The notes below the pieces were generated by a model. It did no database searches, had not been told where the DNA came from, and saw only the letters and a list, made by a program, of their open reading frames with translations. DNA of 64,000 nt, taken from SZUA-442 sp963759175. Lineage in GTDB: Bacteria; Actinomycetota; Acidimicrobiia; Spongiisociales; UBA5794. Location of the stretch: the NCBI GenBank assembly GCA_963759175.1, contig CAVWXP010000010.1, positions 372,001 to 436,000 of the forward strand, in the 5' to 3' direction. How positions within the stretch are numbered: position 1 is the stretch's first letter; each line of letters opens with the position of its first letter. Made by a program: the position numbers and the translations under genes. Of the stretch, positions 20,701 to 27,260 are shown piece after piece.

Positions 20701-20831
20701 GCAGCGACGGTGGTCGTCGTCGACTCCGACGGCGCAACCGTGGTGGTCGTGGTGGTGTCGTCACTGTCGCTCGGCGTACACGCCGCGACGATCAACGCGA
20801 TGGCAAGGACGGGAAGGGCAAATCGACGCAT
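17781..20831 (-). CDS. GH57 glycoside hydrolase lipoprotein with glucodextranase-type C-terminal domain
   Basis: A 1016-residue extracytoplasmic lipoprotein that probably cuts alpha-glucans outside the cell. The lipobox LIVAAC places the lipid on Cys18, followed by a Thr-rich linker to about residue 42. GH57 motifs are present: HQHQP at 60-64, WPGEGS with the expected nucleophile Glu311, and VVDGENAWE with Asp430 as the likely acid/base. Residues about 780-975 (GDDVGPGGYTYP, NPWDSPTGLS, DVYVDVD, GRNAALDADHGWERALT) match the C-terminal module seen in glucodextranases and other secreted amylolytic enzymes. A TACTCT hexamer at 20838-20843, 6 bases before the ATG, fits a leaderless transcript. 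It lies beside malEFG, so it can supply oligosaccharides for import. Substrate (starch, pullulan or dextran) is not resolved. Confidence 0.87.
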   Translation of the reverse strand: MRRFALPVLAIALIVAACTPSDSDDTTTTTTVAPSESTTTTVAADEALDPDGFFVNLIWHQHQPLYPKDADGVVTRPWVRVHATKDYYDMAAMIDDYEGLRVSINLTPVLLLQLEDIVNGAKDIYWVKTEIPADELTQDDKDFILARFFDINPKIIDRFPRYREIRDLRDAGTEFSVDDWRDLQVLWNLGWTDPRFLADEPLVALVDKGRDFTEDDKKVLLDAHYEIVSNVVDVHKQLWDAGTIEVTTTPLAHPILPLIGDTDQALVGDPSAIMPSNRFREISDAVEQVTRGLDEAERILGKRPTGMWPGEGSVSQLVTPIWAGQGVEWVATGEHVVGETLGIGSFTRDSNGTVQEADVLYRPYAAQHARVPQLPMFFRDVELADRIGFEYSGSSAGAAADDFMGRLENIREQMDAVGHDGLRVVTIVVDGENAWENYDNDGIDFLDALYTELTTADWLRTVTPSQLIDAFPDEFSPLPDVFPASWFQPNFATWIGELQEAKAWDYLYEVRDDLARAEASVDAATYEAAFTSMLFAEGSDWFWWYGSDQESGDDGYFDAAYRELLGQVYDALGQDRPSFVRVPIIPDPAQDPDRTPETLIEIPIGSLDDEAWSQGGLYDGSVPLRWAFDAENLYLRLDGIDGAQTEVYLGVPSAETVTGLSVGVAEESERQVLGFDASLVMRVFPDGTVRLPDPPAATPEDIDALFASGTELESAARDGDVEFAVPLEALGAIGVGDRISILAIVDEPGADTKAPGESRGTIQVPDIANVEVVFTSTDPTGDDVGPGGYTYPTDTVFQPGSYDLTDFTVGLSGDEIVFEFLVAAPITNPWDSPTGLSIQTFDVYVDVDPGAATGARRMIAGRNAALDADHGWERALTIEGWEPALFVATSDGDVNETLPTLTTLVFGDKGRVVVRLARDLFPDGDPSTWGYAVAVMSQEGFPSSGVRRIRDVTSAAQQYRIGGSDGSINATRIIDLLWPDEGIQEQMLTPPTPIASGNLDDLTPDDFAQVVPLSAG

Positions 20832-20860
20832 CCCGAAAGAGTAGAGACGCCGCGGCTATG

Positions 20861-20913
20861 TGTTCTTGCGTAGATGGCGTTCACCCTGGATGAACGCTAT
20901 GTACGCAAGAACA
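20861..20913. repeat. GTTCTTGCGTA palindrome, copy A
   Basis: A 53-base imperfect palindrome. The 22-base left arm beginning GTTCTTGCGTAGATGGCG pairs with the right arm at 20 of 22 positions around a 7-base loop. It lies between the divergent GH57 and 81-residue protein genes, and its edge reaches the expected -35 region of the GH57 promoter. Related copies lie at 40964-41013, 46726-46778 and 58120-58170. Confidence 0.85.
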
Positions 20914-20982
20914 CGACGTCCGGGTGGGATTCCCGGCTCGCACGCTGCGGTGGCGTGGGATCATGGGAACTGGAGGTGCACC

Positions 20983-21228
20983 ATGACCAGCACGGAACGA
21001 GTGGTTCTGGCCCAGGATCGGGTCGACCAACTACAGACCGGTCTCGACAAGGTCCAGGTCGCCCTGACCAAGGCCGAGGATGTCATCGAGGCGACCGAAG
21101 AGGCCAAACACGGCCTGCGGAAGCTCTTCATCATGCTCGTGGTCGTCGGCGTCGTCGTCGCCGTCGTGATGACCATCAAGAAGAAGAAGTCCCGCAAGGC
21201 GAGCGACGACGTGGAAGGTGGGGCGTAG
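20983..21228 (+). CDS. Small coiled-coil membrane protein
   Basis: An 81-residue protein of unknown function. Residues 1-48 are a heptad-rich helix (VLAQDRVDQLQTGLDKVQVA...). Residues 49-65 are a single membrane span (LFIMLVVVGVVVAVVMT), then a strongly basic KKKKSRK stretch and an acidic tail. The ATG at 20983 follows TGGAGG at 20971-20976; the longer upstream frame would run through palindrome copy A and is rejected. The basic residues after the span suggest a cytoplasmic C-terminus and an outside N-terminus, though the reverse is possible. Confidence 0.7.
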   Translation: MTSTERVVLAQDRVDQLQTGLDKVQVALTKAEDVIEATEEAKHGLRKLFIMLVVVGVVVAVVMTIKKKKSRKASDDVEGGA

Positions 21229-21240
21229 GGCCCGACTCCC

Positions 21241-23415
21241 CTATCGGGTCTGGCGGTCGAGGAGCATCGCCACATCCTGGACGATGACGTTCTCATCGGC
21301 GCCGATCTCCTTGACCCCGTCGTCCATCATGACGTAACAGAAGGGACATCCGGTGGCGACGATGTCGGCGCCGGTACCGACCGCTTCCTCGGTTCGGTCG
21401 ATGTTGACCTTCTTGCCGGTGTGTTCCTCGAACCAGAACTTGCCGCCACCGGCACCGCAGCAGAACGAGTTCGTCCCGTTGCGCTTCATTTCGACGCGGA
21501 TCCCGGTTGCATCCACGATCGTGCGCGGGGCGAGGAAGGTGTCGTTGTGGCGACCGAGGTAGCACGGATCGTGGAAGACGATCGTCTCCCCCGTCGACTC
21601 GGGAACCAACCTGCCCTCATCGACCAGTTGGCTGAGGAACTCCGAGTGATGGACCACGTGGTAGTCCCCACCGAATTGCGGGTACTCGTTGCCGAGGGTG
21701 TTGAAGCAATGGGGGCACTGCGTGATGATCGTCTCGACCCCCAGATCGTTGAGGGTTTCGATGTTCTGGAGTGCGAGACCCTGGAACACATACTCGTTTC
21801 CTGTGCGTCGCGCCGGGTCCCCGGTGCACAGCTCCTTGGAACCCAGGATGCCGAAGTCGACACCCGCCTTGTGCAGAAGGCGTGCGGTGGCGATGGTCAC
21901 GTTGCGATTGCGGTCGTCGAATGAACCCGCACATCCGACCCACATGAGGTACTGAGCCGTCACCCCGGGTTCGTCGAGCCGCTTGACGGGGAAGTCGAGC
22001 GCATCGGTCCAGTCGCCACGCGTGTTCTGGTCGACGCCGTAGACGTTCGACGAGTTCTCCATCGACACGTACGCCTTGCCGAGTTCGCTCGGGAAGTCGG
22101 CCTCCATGAGCGCCTTGAACCGGCGCATGTCGAGGATCTTGTCCAGGATCTCGATGTCCACCGGACAGATCTCGTCACATGCCCGACACGTCGTGCACGC
22201 CCACAGCTCCTCGTCGGTGATGAGCTCGAAGACGTTGTCCGACGTCACCGTGATCGCCCCATCCACACCCACCGGTGGCGACTGGTGAGGGTCCGCGGTC
22301 ATCGATGCAACCGTCCCGAGTTTGAGCACGATCTCGCGGGGATCCAGCGGCTTGCCCGTCGTGTTCGCCGGACACACCGAGGTGCACCGACCACAGATCG
22401 TGCATGCGTCCGTGTCGAGCAGCTGCTTCCACGTGAACTCGCCGACGGTCGATGCCCCGAGGCTCTCGATGTCGGTTGCCTCCATGAGGTTCGGAACCGG
22501 CTTCATCGCGCCCTTTGGCCGTTCCTTCGGCGACAGGGCGAGGTTGACGGGCGACGTGATCATGTGACGCAACTTGGTGACCGGCAGCACCACCAGGAAG
22601 GCCACGAACGCCACGGAGTGCGCCACCCACATCGCCTGATGGAATCCCGACGCCGTCGCTTCGGGAACCAGCGCTGACAAGGGGTAGCCGACGATCGACC
22701 AGACCTCGAAGTCCGGACGGCCCATGACGGTGATGCGGGCAGCCTCGGTGAGGAGTCCCGTCACACCGATCGCCGCCAGCACGAAGAGGATCCATCCGTC
22801 CTCGGGTCGGCTCTTGGAACGGATCCGCCACGGCTTCGTCCCGTATCGGCGGATCGCAGCCCACGCGAGGCCAGCGAGGAACACGATCGCCGCGATGTCG
22901 AGCACGAGCGAGTACCCCTGATAGAACGTGCCATGGAGGAACTTGAGGTTCGTCGGGGCCAGATGGTCGATCTCGAGGGTCACCGTTCCGATGAACAGGA
23001 CCACGAAACCCCAGTAGATGAGGGCGTGCATCGCGCCCGCAGCCTTGTCCTCAGCGACGGTTCGCATCGTGACAGCGTCGAGGAATCGCCGGAGACGACG
23101 CTTCCAGTCACCGCTGCGCTGTTCCCACGATCCGCGTTCCCAGTTCTTCGCCCGCATGGCGAACAGACCGATCGACACCGCCAGGAACACGGCGACCATG
23201 ATGTAGAACATGGCGACGAGCAACTCGGGGATGTTCCCGAAGATCGGTCTCGTGATCGCGAAGTCCCCCTCGTCGGGGAGCTCGCCGAGGAACCACAGGA
23301 GGAGCGTCCCGAAGAACGACAGTGCCGCGACGATCCACAGGAGGGCGGCAATCGGTGGCGGGGACGGTTCCTCCGAGGCGGTGGTCTCCTCGGGCTTGGC
23401 TTCCGTCGTCGTCAC
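21241..23415 (-). CDS. etfD: EtfD/FadF-type membrane iron-sulfur oxidoreductase
   Basis: A 724-residue electron-transfer protein likely to pass electrons from electron-transfer flavoprotein, reduced by acyl-CoA dehydrogenases, to the quinone pool. The N-terminal third has about six membrane segments with a NarI-like layout. Two 4Fe-4S motifs follow, CTICGRCTSVCP and CTTCRACDEICP. Then come two cysteine-rich CCG-type domains (FHDPCYLGRHN, CCGAGGGKFW, CPHCFNTLG, CPFCYVMM) as in heterodisulfide reductase HdrD. The start chosen is the GTG at 23415, which has AGGAG at 23421-23425; an ATG 27 bases upstream is possible. It closes a long minus-strand directon. Beta-oxidation genes elsewhere in the window (acyl-CoA dehydrogenase, fadIJ) are its likely functional partners; the electron donor is inferred from the mycobacterial EtfD family. 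Confidence 0.82.
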   Translation of the reverse strand: MTTTEAKPEETTASEEPSPPPIAALLWIVAALSFFGTLLLWFLGELPDEGDFAITRPIFGNIPELLVAMFYIMVAVFLAVSIGLFAMRAKNWERGSWEQRSGDWKRRLRRFLDAVTMRTVAEDKAAGAMHALIYWGFVVLFIGTVTLEIDHLAPTNLKFLHGTFYQGYSLVLDIAAIVFLAGLAWAAIRRYGTKPWRIRSKSRPEDGWILFVLAAIGVTGLLTEAARITVMGRPDFEVWSIVGYPLSALVPEATASGFHQAMWVAHSVAFVAFLVVLPVTKLRHMITSPVNLALSPKERPKGAMKPVPNLMEATDIESLGASTVGEFTWKQLLDTDACTICGRCTSVCPANTTGKPLDPREIVLKLGTVASMTADPHQSPPVGVDGAITVTSDNVFELITDEELWACTTCRACDEICPVDIEILDKILDMRRFKALMEADFPSELGKAYVSMENSSNVYGVDQNTRGDWTDALDFPVKRLDEPGVTAQYLMWVGCAGSFDDRNRNVTIATARLLHKAGVDFGILGSKELCTGDPARRTGNEYVFQGLALQNIETLNDLGVETIITQCPHCFNTLGNEYPQFGGDYHVVHHSEFLSQLVDEGRLVPESTGETIVFHDPCYLGRHNDTFLAPRTIVDATGIRVEMKRNGTNSFCCGAGGGKFWFEEHTGKKVNIDRTEEAVGTGADIVATGCPFCYVMMDDGVKEIGADENVIVQDVAMLLDRQTR

Positions 23416-23487
23416 GTGCGCTCCTCGGGTCCGATCACCCACACATGATAATCGCTGAGTCGCAGAGGCAGGATCCCGGCCGGGAGA

Positions 23488-24261
23488 TCACGACTCCGTT
23501 GCTTCGCCTTCGGCAACGGGCGGCGCTGTGGGAGTCTCGGTGGCCGTGGCGAGACCGAGCTCGGCCTTCAGCTCCTCGAGCTTCGCGTCGGCTTGGACGA
23601 CGTTGATCGCCTGGCGCAACTCCGACTCGGCGCCCTCGGGGGTCGCCTCGTGGAGCTCCGCTCGTGCCATGGCCTCGGCCTTCCGACGCTCGATCTTGCT
23701 CTCGACCTGGTCGAGGGATGGACCCGCATCCGACATCGACGCACTCATGGTCTGGACGGCGTCGTTGACCGCTTCTTGCATCTTGGCCTGTTCGAGCTGG
23801 CCGAGCAGCTCCATGCGCTTCGCGGAGAGCTCCTGGAGCCGCATGGAGTTCTGCTGGACCGCCGTCTTGGCCTGCTCGGCCTGATCCTGGGCAAGCGTGT
23901 ACTGGTCCTTGAGGGACGTGAGGTTGTTCTCGGCCGCCTGGAGCTTCATCGCGATCGACTGCGCTGCCAGGGTCCACTTCTCGTACCCGGCGGTGTCACC
24001 GGCGTTCTTCGCCCCTTCAGCCTTGAGGAGCGCTTGTTTGGCCATCTCGCGCGACTCGCCTGCGGTGTCAGCCGCCTTCTCGAGCTGGCTCTCGAGCTGC
24101 GTTCTGTGGGCGACGACCTTCGCCGCCTGGTTGCGGAGGTCCTGATCCTGCTTCTTGGCCGCGTTGATCGCAGCCTCGAGTTCGATCTTGGGATCCATGG
24201 CGTTCTCCGCCGTCGTGGTGAACAACGCCTTGATGTAGGCCCAAATGCGAGAGAACATCAT
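23488..24261 (-). CDS. pspA: PspA/IM30 family membrane-stress protein
   Basis: A 257-residue protein that is almost wholly alpha-helical coiled coil, as in PspA/Vipp1/IM30 (ESCRT-III-like) proteins that coat and protect stressed membranes. It opens with a short amphipathic helix (FSRIWAYIKALFTT), the membrane-binding element of the family. The body has DLRNQAAKVVAHRTQLESQL and SLKDQYTLAQDQAEQAKTAV, and it ends in an acidic Ala/Pro tail. Two adjacent ATG codons start the frame; either may be used. It lies just downstream of a TPM-domain gene on the same strand, a pairing that suggests joint work at the envelope. No PspF- or PspC-type regulator is adjacent. Confidence 0.85.
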   Translation of the reverse strand: MMFSRIWAYIKALFTTTAENAMDPKIELEAAINAAKKQDQDLRNQAAKVVAHRTQLESQLEKAADTAGESREMAKQALLKAEGAKNAGDTAGYEKWTLAAQSIAMKLQAAENNLTSLKDQYTLAQDQAEQAKTAVQQNSMRLQELSAKRMELLGQLEQAKMQEAVNDAVQTMSASMSDAGPSLDQVESKIERRKAEAMARAELHEATPEGAESELRQAINVVQADAKLEELKAELGLATATETPTAPPVAEGEATES

Positions 24262-25465
24262 GCCCCCGTGGTGGTCGAGTGGTGGTCGAAGCCGATACTA
24301 GGCGATCCGGCGTCCCGTACCGGTGGGTCAACCCCTCCGCCGGCCGCCGCCACGGCTTCGCCCCGAACTCGATGAACGGCTCGACGAACGCCCGGCCGAG
24401 CGGCTGGACGAACCGCGTCCCGATGAACGGGACCTGACCGCCCGACACGGTCCGCATGGCCTGCATGGCGAGCACGGCCTTGAGCATGTCATCGGCGCCG
24501 AAACCCGATGATCGGGATGGCCGACGCTCATAGGTCGGGAGCGGGGGAAGGCTCGATGTCGAGGGGGGCGGCGTCGCGGTCCCCGACGACGGTGGTGCCG
24601 CACGCAGATCGGGAGGCGGCTTCGGTGGCTCGGGCTCGGGAGGTATCGGCCTACCGTCGAGGATGGCCTCGGCGGCATCGAGGTGCCAGATGCCCTTGTC
24701 GACGTCGGTGCTGACAGCCAAGACGCCCTCGGCGGTCGCCGCTGCCGAGAGGCGATCTCCGGCGTCGCGATAGATCGCCGCGGCGGCGTCGAAGTGGTCG
24801 GAGGCCACGGCATCGCCTGCCTCGCGGACTTCGTCCTCGTCGTCGAGGATGTCGTTGGCGAGGGCGTCGATCTGTTGCTGGGCCCGCCGCTTGAGGCTGG
24901 TGAGGGCCTCGGCCATCTCTCTGGCACTCCTGCGGCGACTCCACCACACGAGTCCACCGATCACGCCGGCGATGCCGAGCACGATGGCCACGAAGACCCA
25001 TCCAGAACCACCGCTGGTGGCGGGATCCGTGAGCTCGGAGACGAACGCCGACACGACGTCGTCGGACGTGGCGCCATCGAGCGAGGCCTCGAGCGCCCGA
25101 TCGAGCTCGTCGGTCGCCCAGATGTCGTTGTTCGATGACCACCCGACCGTCTCGGGCGCCACGACGAGCACGGTGCCCTCCTGTAGCGGCACGTCATCGA
25201 GGACAGCGTCGGCGTAGGTCGTGGCTCCTCCGGATGGCTCATCCGCGAGAACCACCACGTAGAGGCGTCCGCCGGCTGATCGACCGTCGGACACCGCCCG
25301 GCCTACGACCGCGGGTGTGGCATCGGATCCGGCCTCGATGAAGTAGCCCTCGTCGGCAACGACGGCGGCGGCGTCACCGGGCGCAGTGGCTCCGGCGGCG
25401 AACACGGCAGCGAGCAGGGCGATCCCCACCATGGTGAATCGGGAACGCACGGGGTGCGCGTCCAT
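24068..25465 (-). CDS. TPM-domain membrane protein, probable C-terminal frameshift
   Basis: From the ATG at 25465 there is a signal sequence (residues 1-about 33), then a TPM domain (DEGYFIEAGSDATP..., YVVVLADEP..., VLVVAPETVGWSSNN) in the exported part. A membrane span follows (WVFVAIVLGIAGVIGGLVWW), then a helical cytoplasmic stretch and a Pro-rich linker. The called frame runs 194 bases into pspA and ends in arginine-rich nonsense. Another frame reads a Ser/Arg/Gly tail (SSSSGRSRGGGRRRG) and stops at 24328, as TPM proteins usually end. A one-base shift near 24420-24460 would join them. The start is uncertain: a GTG at 25516 overlaps the proline dehydrogenase stop. TPM proteins have been linked to membrane-complex repair and phosphatase activity; the function here is unknown. 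Confidence 0.72.
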   Translation of the reverse strand: MDAHPVRSRFTMVGIALLAAVFAAGATAPGDAAAVVADEGYFIEAGSDATPAVVGRAVSDGRSAGGRLYVVVLADEPSGGATTYADAVLDDVPLQEGTVLVVAPETVGWSSNNDIWATDELDRALEASLDGATSDDVVSAFVSELTDPATSGGSGWVFVAIVLGIAGVIGGLVWWSRRRSAREMAEALTSLKRRAQQQIDALANDILDDEDEVREAGDAVASDHFDAAAAIYRDAGDRLSAAATAEGVLAVSTDVDKGIWHLDAAEAILDGRPIPPEPEPPKPPPDLRAAPPSSGTATPPPSTSSLPPLPTYERRPSRSSGFGADDMLKAVLAMQAMRTVSGGQVPFIGTRFVQPLGRAFVEPFIEFGAKPWRRPAEGLTHRYGTPDRLVSASTTTRPPRGHDVLSHLGLHQGVVHHDGGERHGSQDRTRGCDQRGQEAGSGPPQPGGEGRRPQNAAREPAREGG

Positions 25466-25512
25466 CGGTCCCATCGGGCGGAACGCCATCCGCGAACGGT
25501 GCGTCGACCGGT

Positions 25513-26415
25513 TCACGATCCCACGAGCGCCCGGGCAAAGAAGGTCAGGTTCGCCGGCCGCTCCGCCAGCCTCCTCGTGAAGTACGGGTACCACGCCACG
25601 CCGTATGGGACGTACACCCGCACCGAATGACCAGCGGCGACGAGCTCGGCCTGTCGATCGCGTCTGATGCCGTAGAGCATCTGGAACTCCCACGGTTCGG
25701 TGCGCCGCTCGGCGAGTCGCAACACCGGTTCGATACGGTCGTCGTCGTGGGTGGCGATGGCCGGCACGACGCCGTCCGCGTGCATGAGGATCGATGCGAG
25801 GCGATCGAACGCCTCATCGACATCGTGCCGCGATTGGTGGGCGATGTCCTCCGATTCGGCATAGGCCCCCTTGCAGAGCCGGACAAGTCCGCCGAGGGGG
25901 ATGATCGAGTCGAGGTCGGCAACCGACCGATGCAGGTAGGACTGGATCGCGATACCGAGGTTCCCGTGGCGCTCCTGGGCCGCCGCGAAGATCTCGATGG
26001 TCGTGGCCGTATGGGCTGACTCCTCCATGTCCACCGTCACGCTCGTCCCGATCCGCCCCGCTGCAGTCGCCAGGATGTCGAGGTTCGTCGCCGCCGCATC
26101 GTCATCGAGGCCCATTCCGAGCTGGGTGAGCTTCACCGAGATGTTGCCTCGAACGCCTGCCCCTTCGATGGCCTCGAGGCATGCGAGATACGATGCGGTC
26201 GCAGCCTCGGCATCCTCGATCGCGATGACGTGTTCGCCGAGATGGTCGAGGGACACGTCCATGCCCTCGTCGTTGAGCTGCTTGGCGACGGCAACGGCTT
26301 CGCCGAGCGTGTCCCCGGCGATGAAGCGATGGGCGACGGCCCTGCCGGCACGCGTCTCGGTCACCAGGCGGCGCATGGCGCTTCGCTCGGTCACGGCCAG
26401 TACGGCTGAACGCAT
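25513..26415 (-). CDS. Proline dehydrogenase
   Basis: A 300-residue FAD enzyme that oxidises proline to pyrroline-5-carboxylate and passes electrons to quinone. It has the single-domain bacterial layout (no aldehyde dehydrogenase part). Typical motifs are visible: GNISVKLTQLGMGLD near the start of the barrel, TVDMEESAHT, AIQSYLHRS, VRLCKGAYAESE and EFQMLYGIRRD, with the C-terminal YVPYGVAWYPYFTRRLAERPAN that holds the conserved arginines binding the substrate carboxylate. The ATG at 26415 shares its last base with the first base of the proC stop (TGATG); a GTG one codon earlier is an alternative. Start and stop overlap implies translational coupling with proC, an unusual pairing of enzymes that run opposite reactions. 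Confidence 0.9.
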   Translation of the reverse strand: MRSAVLAVTERSAMRRLVTETRAGRAVAHRFIAGDTLGEAVAVAKQLNDEGMDVSLDHLGEHVIAIEDAEAATASYLACLEAIEGAGVRGNISVKLTQLGMGLDDDAAATNLDILATAAGRIGTSVTVDMEESAHTATTIEIFAAAQERHGNLGIAIQSYLHRSVADLDSIIPLGGLVRLCKGAYAESEDIAHQSRHDVDEAFDRLASILMHADGVVPAIATHDDDRIEPVLRLAERRTEPWEFQMLYGIRRDRQAELVAAGHSVRVYVPYGVAWYPYFTRRLAERPANLTFFARALVGS

Positions 26416-27233
26416 CACGTCGGTGTGCTCCGCTCGCCGAGTTCCCGCGAGCGGCGTGCGGCTGATTGGACGGCGTCCTCGATGAGGGCGCGGAAGCCGC
26501 CTTCCTCGAGGACGTGCATCGCCGCTGCCGTCGTGCCACCCGGCGACGTCACCTCGCCACGCAATCGGAACGCCGACTTGTCGGACGTTGCGAGCAGCTC
26601 GCCCGATCCCCGCAGCGTCTGATGTACGAGGCGTTCGGCGGCATGGTGGGGAAGGCCTTCCCTGATGGCTGCCTCGATCAACGACTCGGCGAGGAGGAAC
26701 ACGTAGGCGGGTCCCGTACCCGACACCGCGGTCACGGCATCCAAGAGGTCCTCGGACAACTCGATCGTGTCACCGACCGCGCCGAGCACCGACCGTGCTC
26801 GCTCGCGCTGGTGGTCATCGACGGTGGTCCCCGCCGTGTAGGCGGTCATGCCGAGATCGACGGCCGATGGCGTGTTCGGCATCGCCCGGACGACGGGTAC
26901 CCCCACGAGCGCTTCCTCGAAGGTCGCTATCGGCACACCGGCAGCGATGGAGATCACGATCTGGTCGGACGTCGTGGAGGGGCCGATCGCAGCAAGGACT
27001 GCCGGAACGTCCTTGGGTTTGACGGAGACGATCAGGACATCGCGGCCTTCGCTGGCCTCGATCACGGACATCACGCAGGCGATCCCCGTCGTGTGCGTGA
27101 GATCCCTGGCCCGTTCAGAACGCCGAACAGCGAGGATCAGATCGTCCGGCTGCCATCCCGCACGCAGCAATCCCGAGGCGAAGATCTCGCCCATCGAACC
27201 GGCCCCGAGTACTCCAACCGACGGATATCCCAT
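26415..27233 (-). CDS. proC: Pyrroline-5-carboxylate reductase
   Basis: A 272-residue NAD(P)H enzyme that makes proline from pyrroline-5-carboxylate. The N-terminal Rossmann motif is VGVLGAGSMGEIFASGL (6-22), followed by VSVKPKDVPAVL. MPNTPSAVDLGMTAY and the C-terminal signature DAVTAVSGTGPAYVF...SPGGTTAAAMHVLEEGGFR complete the family pattern. A TAGGCT hexamer at 27241-27246, 7 bases before the ATG and without a Shine-Dalgarno sequence, suggests an own leaderless start inside the directon. The last codon overlaps the proline dehydrogenase start. Confidence 0.93.
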   Translation of the reverse strand: MGYPSVGVLGAGSMGEIFASGLLRAGWQPDDLILAVRRSERARDLTHTTGIACVMSVIEASEGRDVLIVSVKPKDVPAVLAAIGPSTTSDQIVISIAAGVPIATFEEALVGVPVVRAMPNTPSAVDLGMTAYTAGTTVDDHQRERARSVLGAVGDTIELSEDLLDAVTAVSGTGPAYVFLLAESLIEAAIREGLPHHAAERLVHQTLRGSGELLATSDKSAFRLRGEVTSPGGTTAAAMHVLEEGGFRALIEDAVQSAARRSRELGERSTPT

Positions 27234-27260
27234 GCCTGCCAGCCTATCGCATGGCGTCTC

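Noticed and set aside
20861..20913. dif-like or Xer recombination site
   Set aside because: The palindromes have arms of about 22 bases and four dispersed copies; dif is about 28 bp with a 6-base core and normally one copy.
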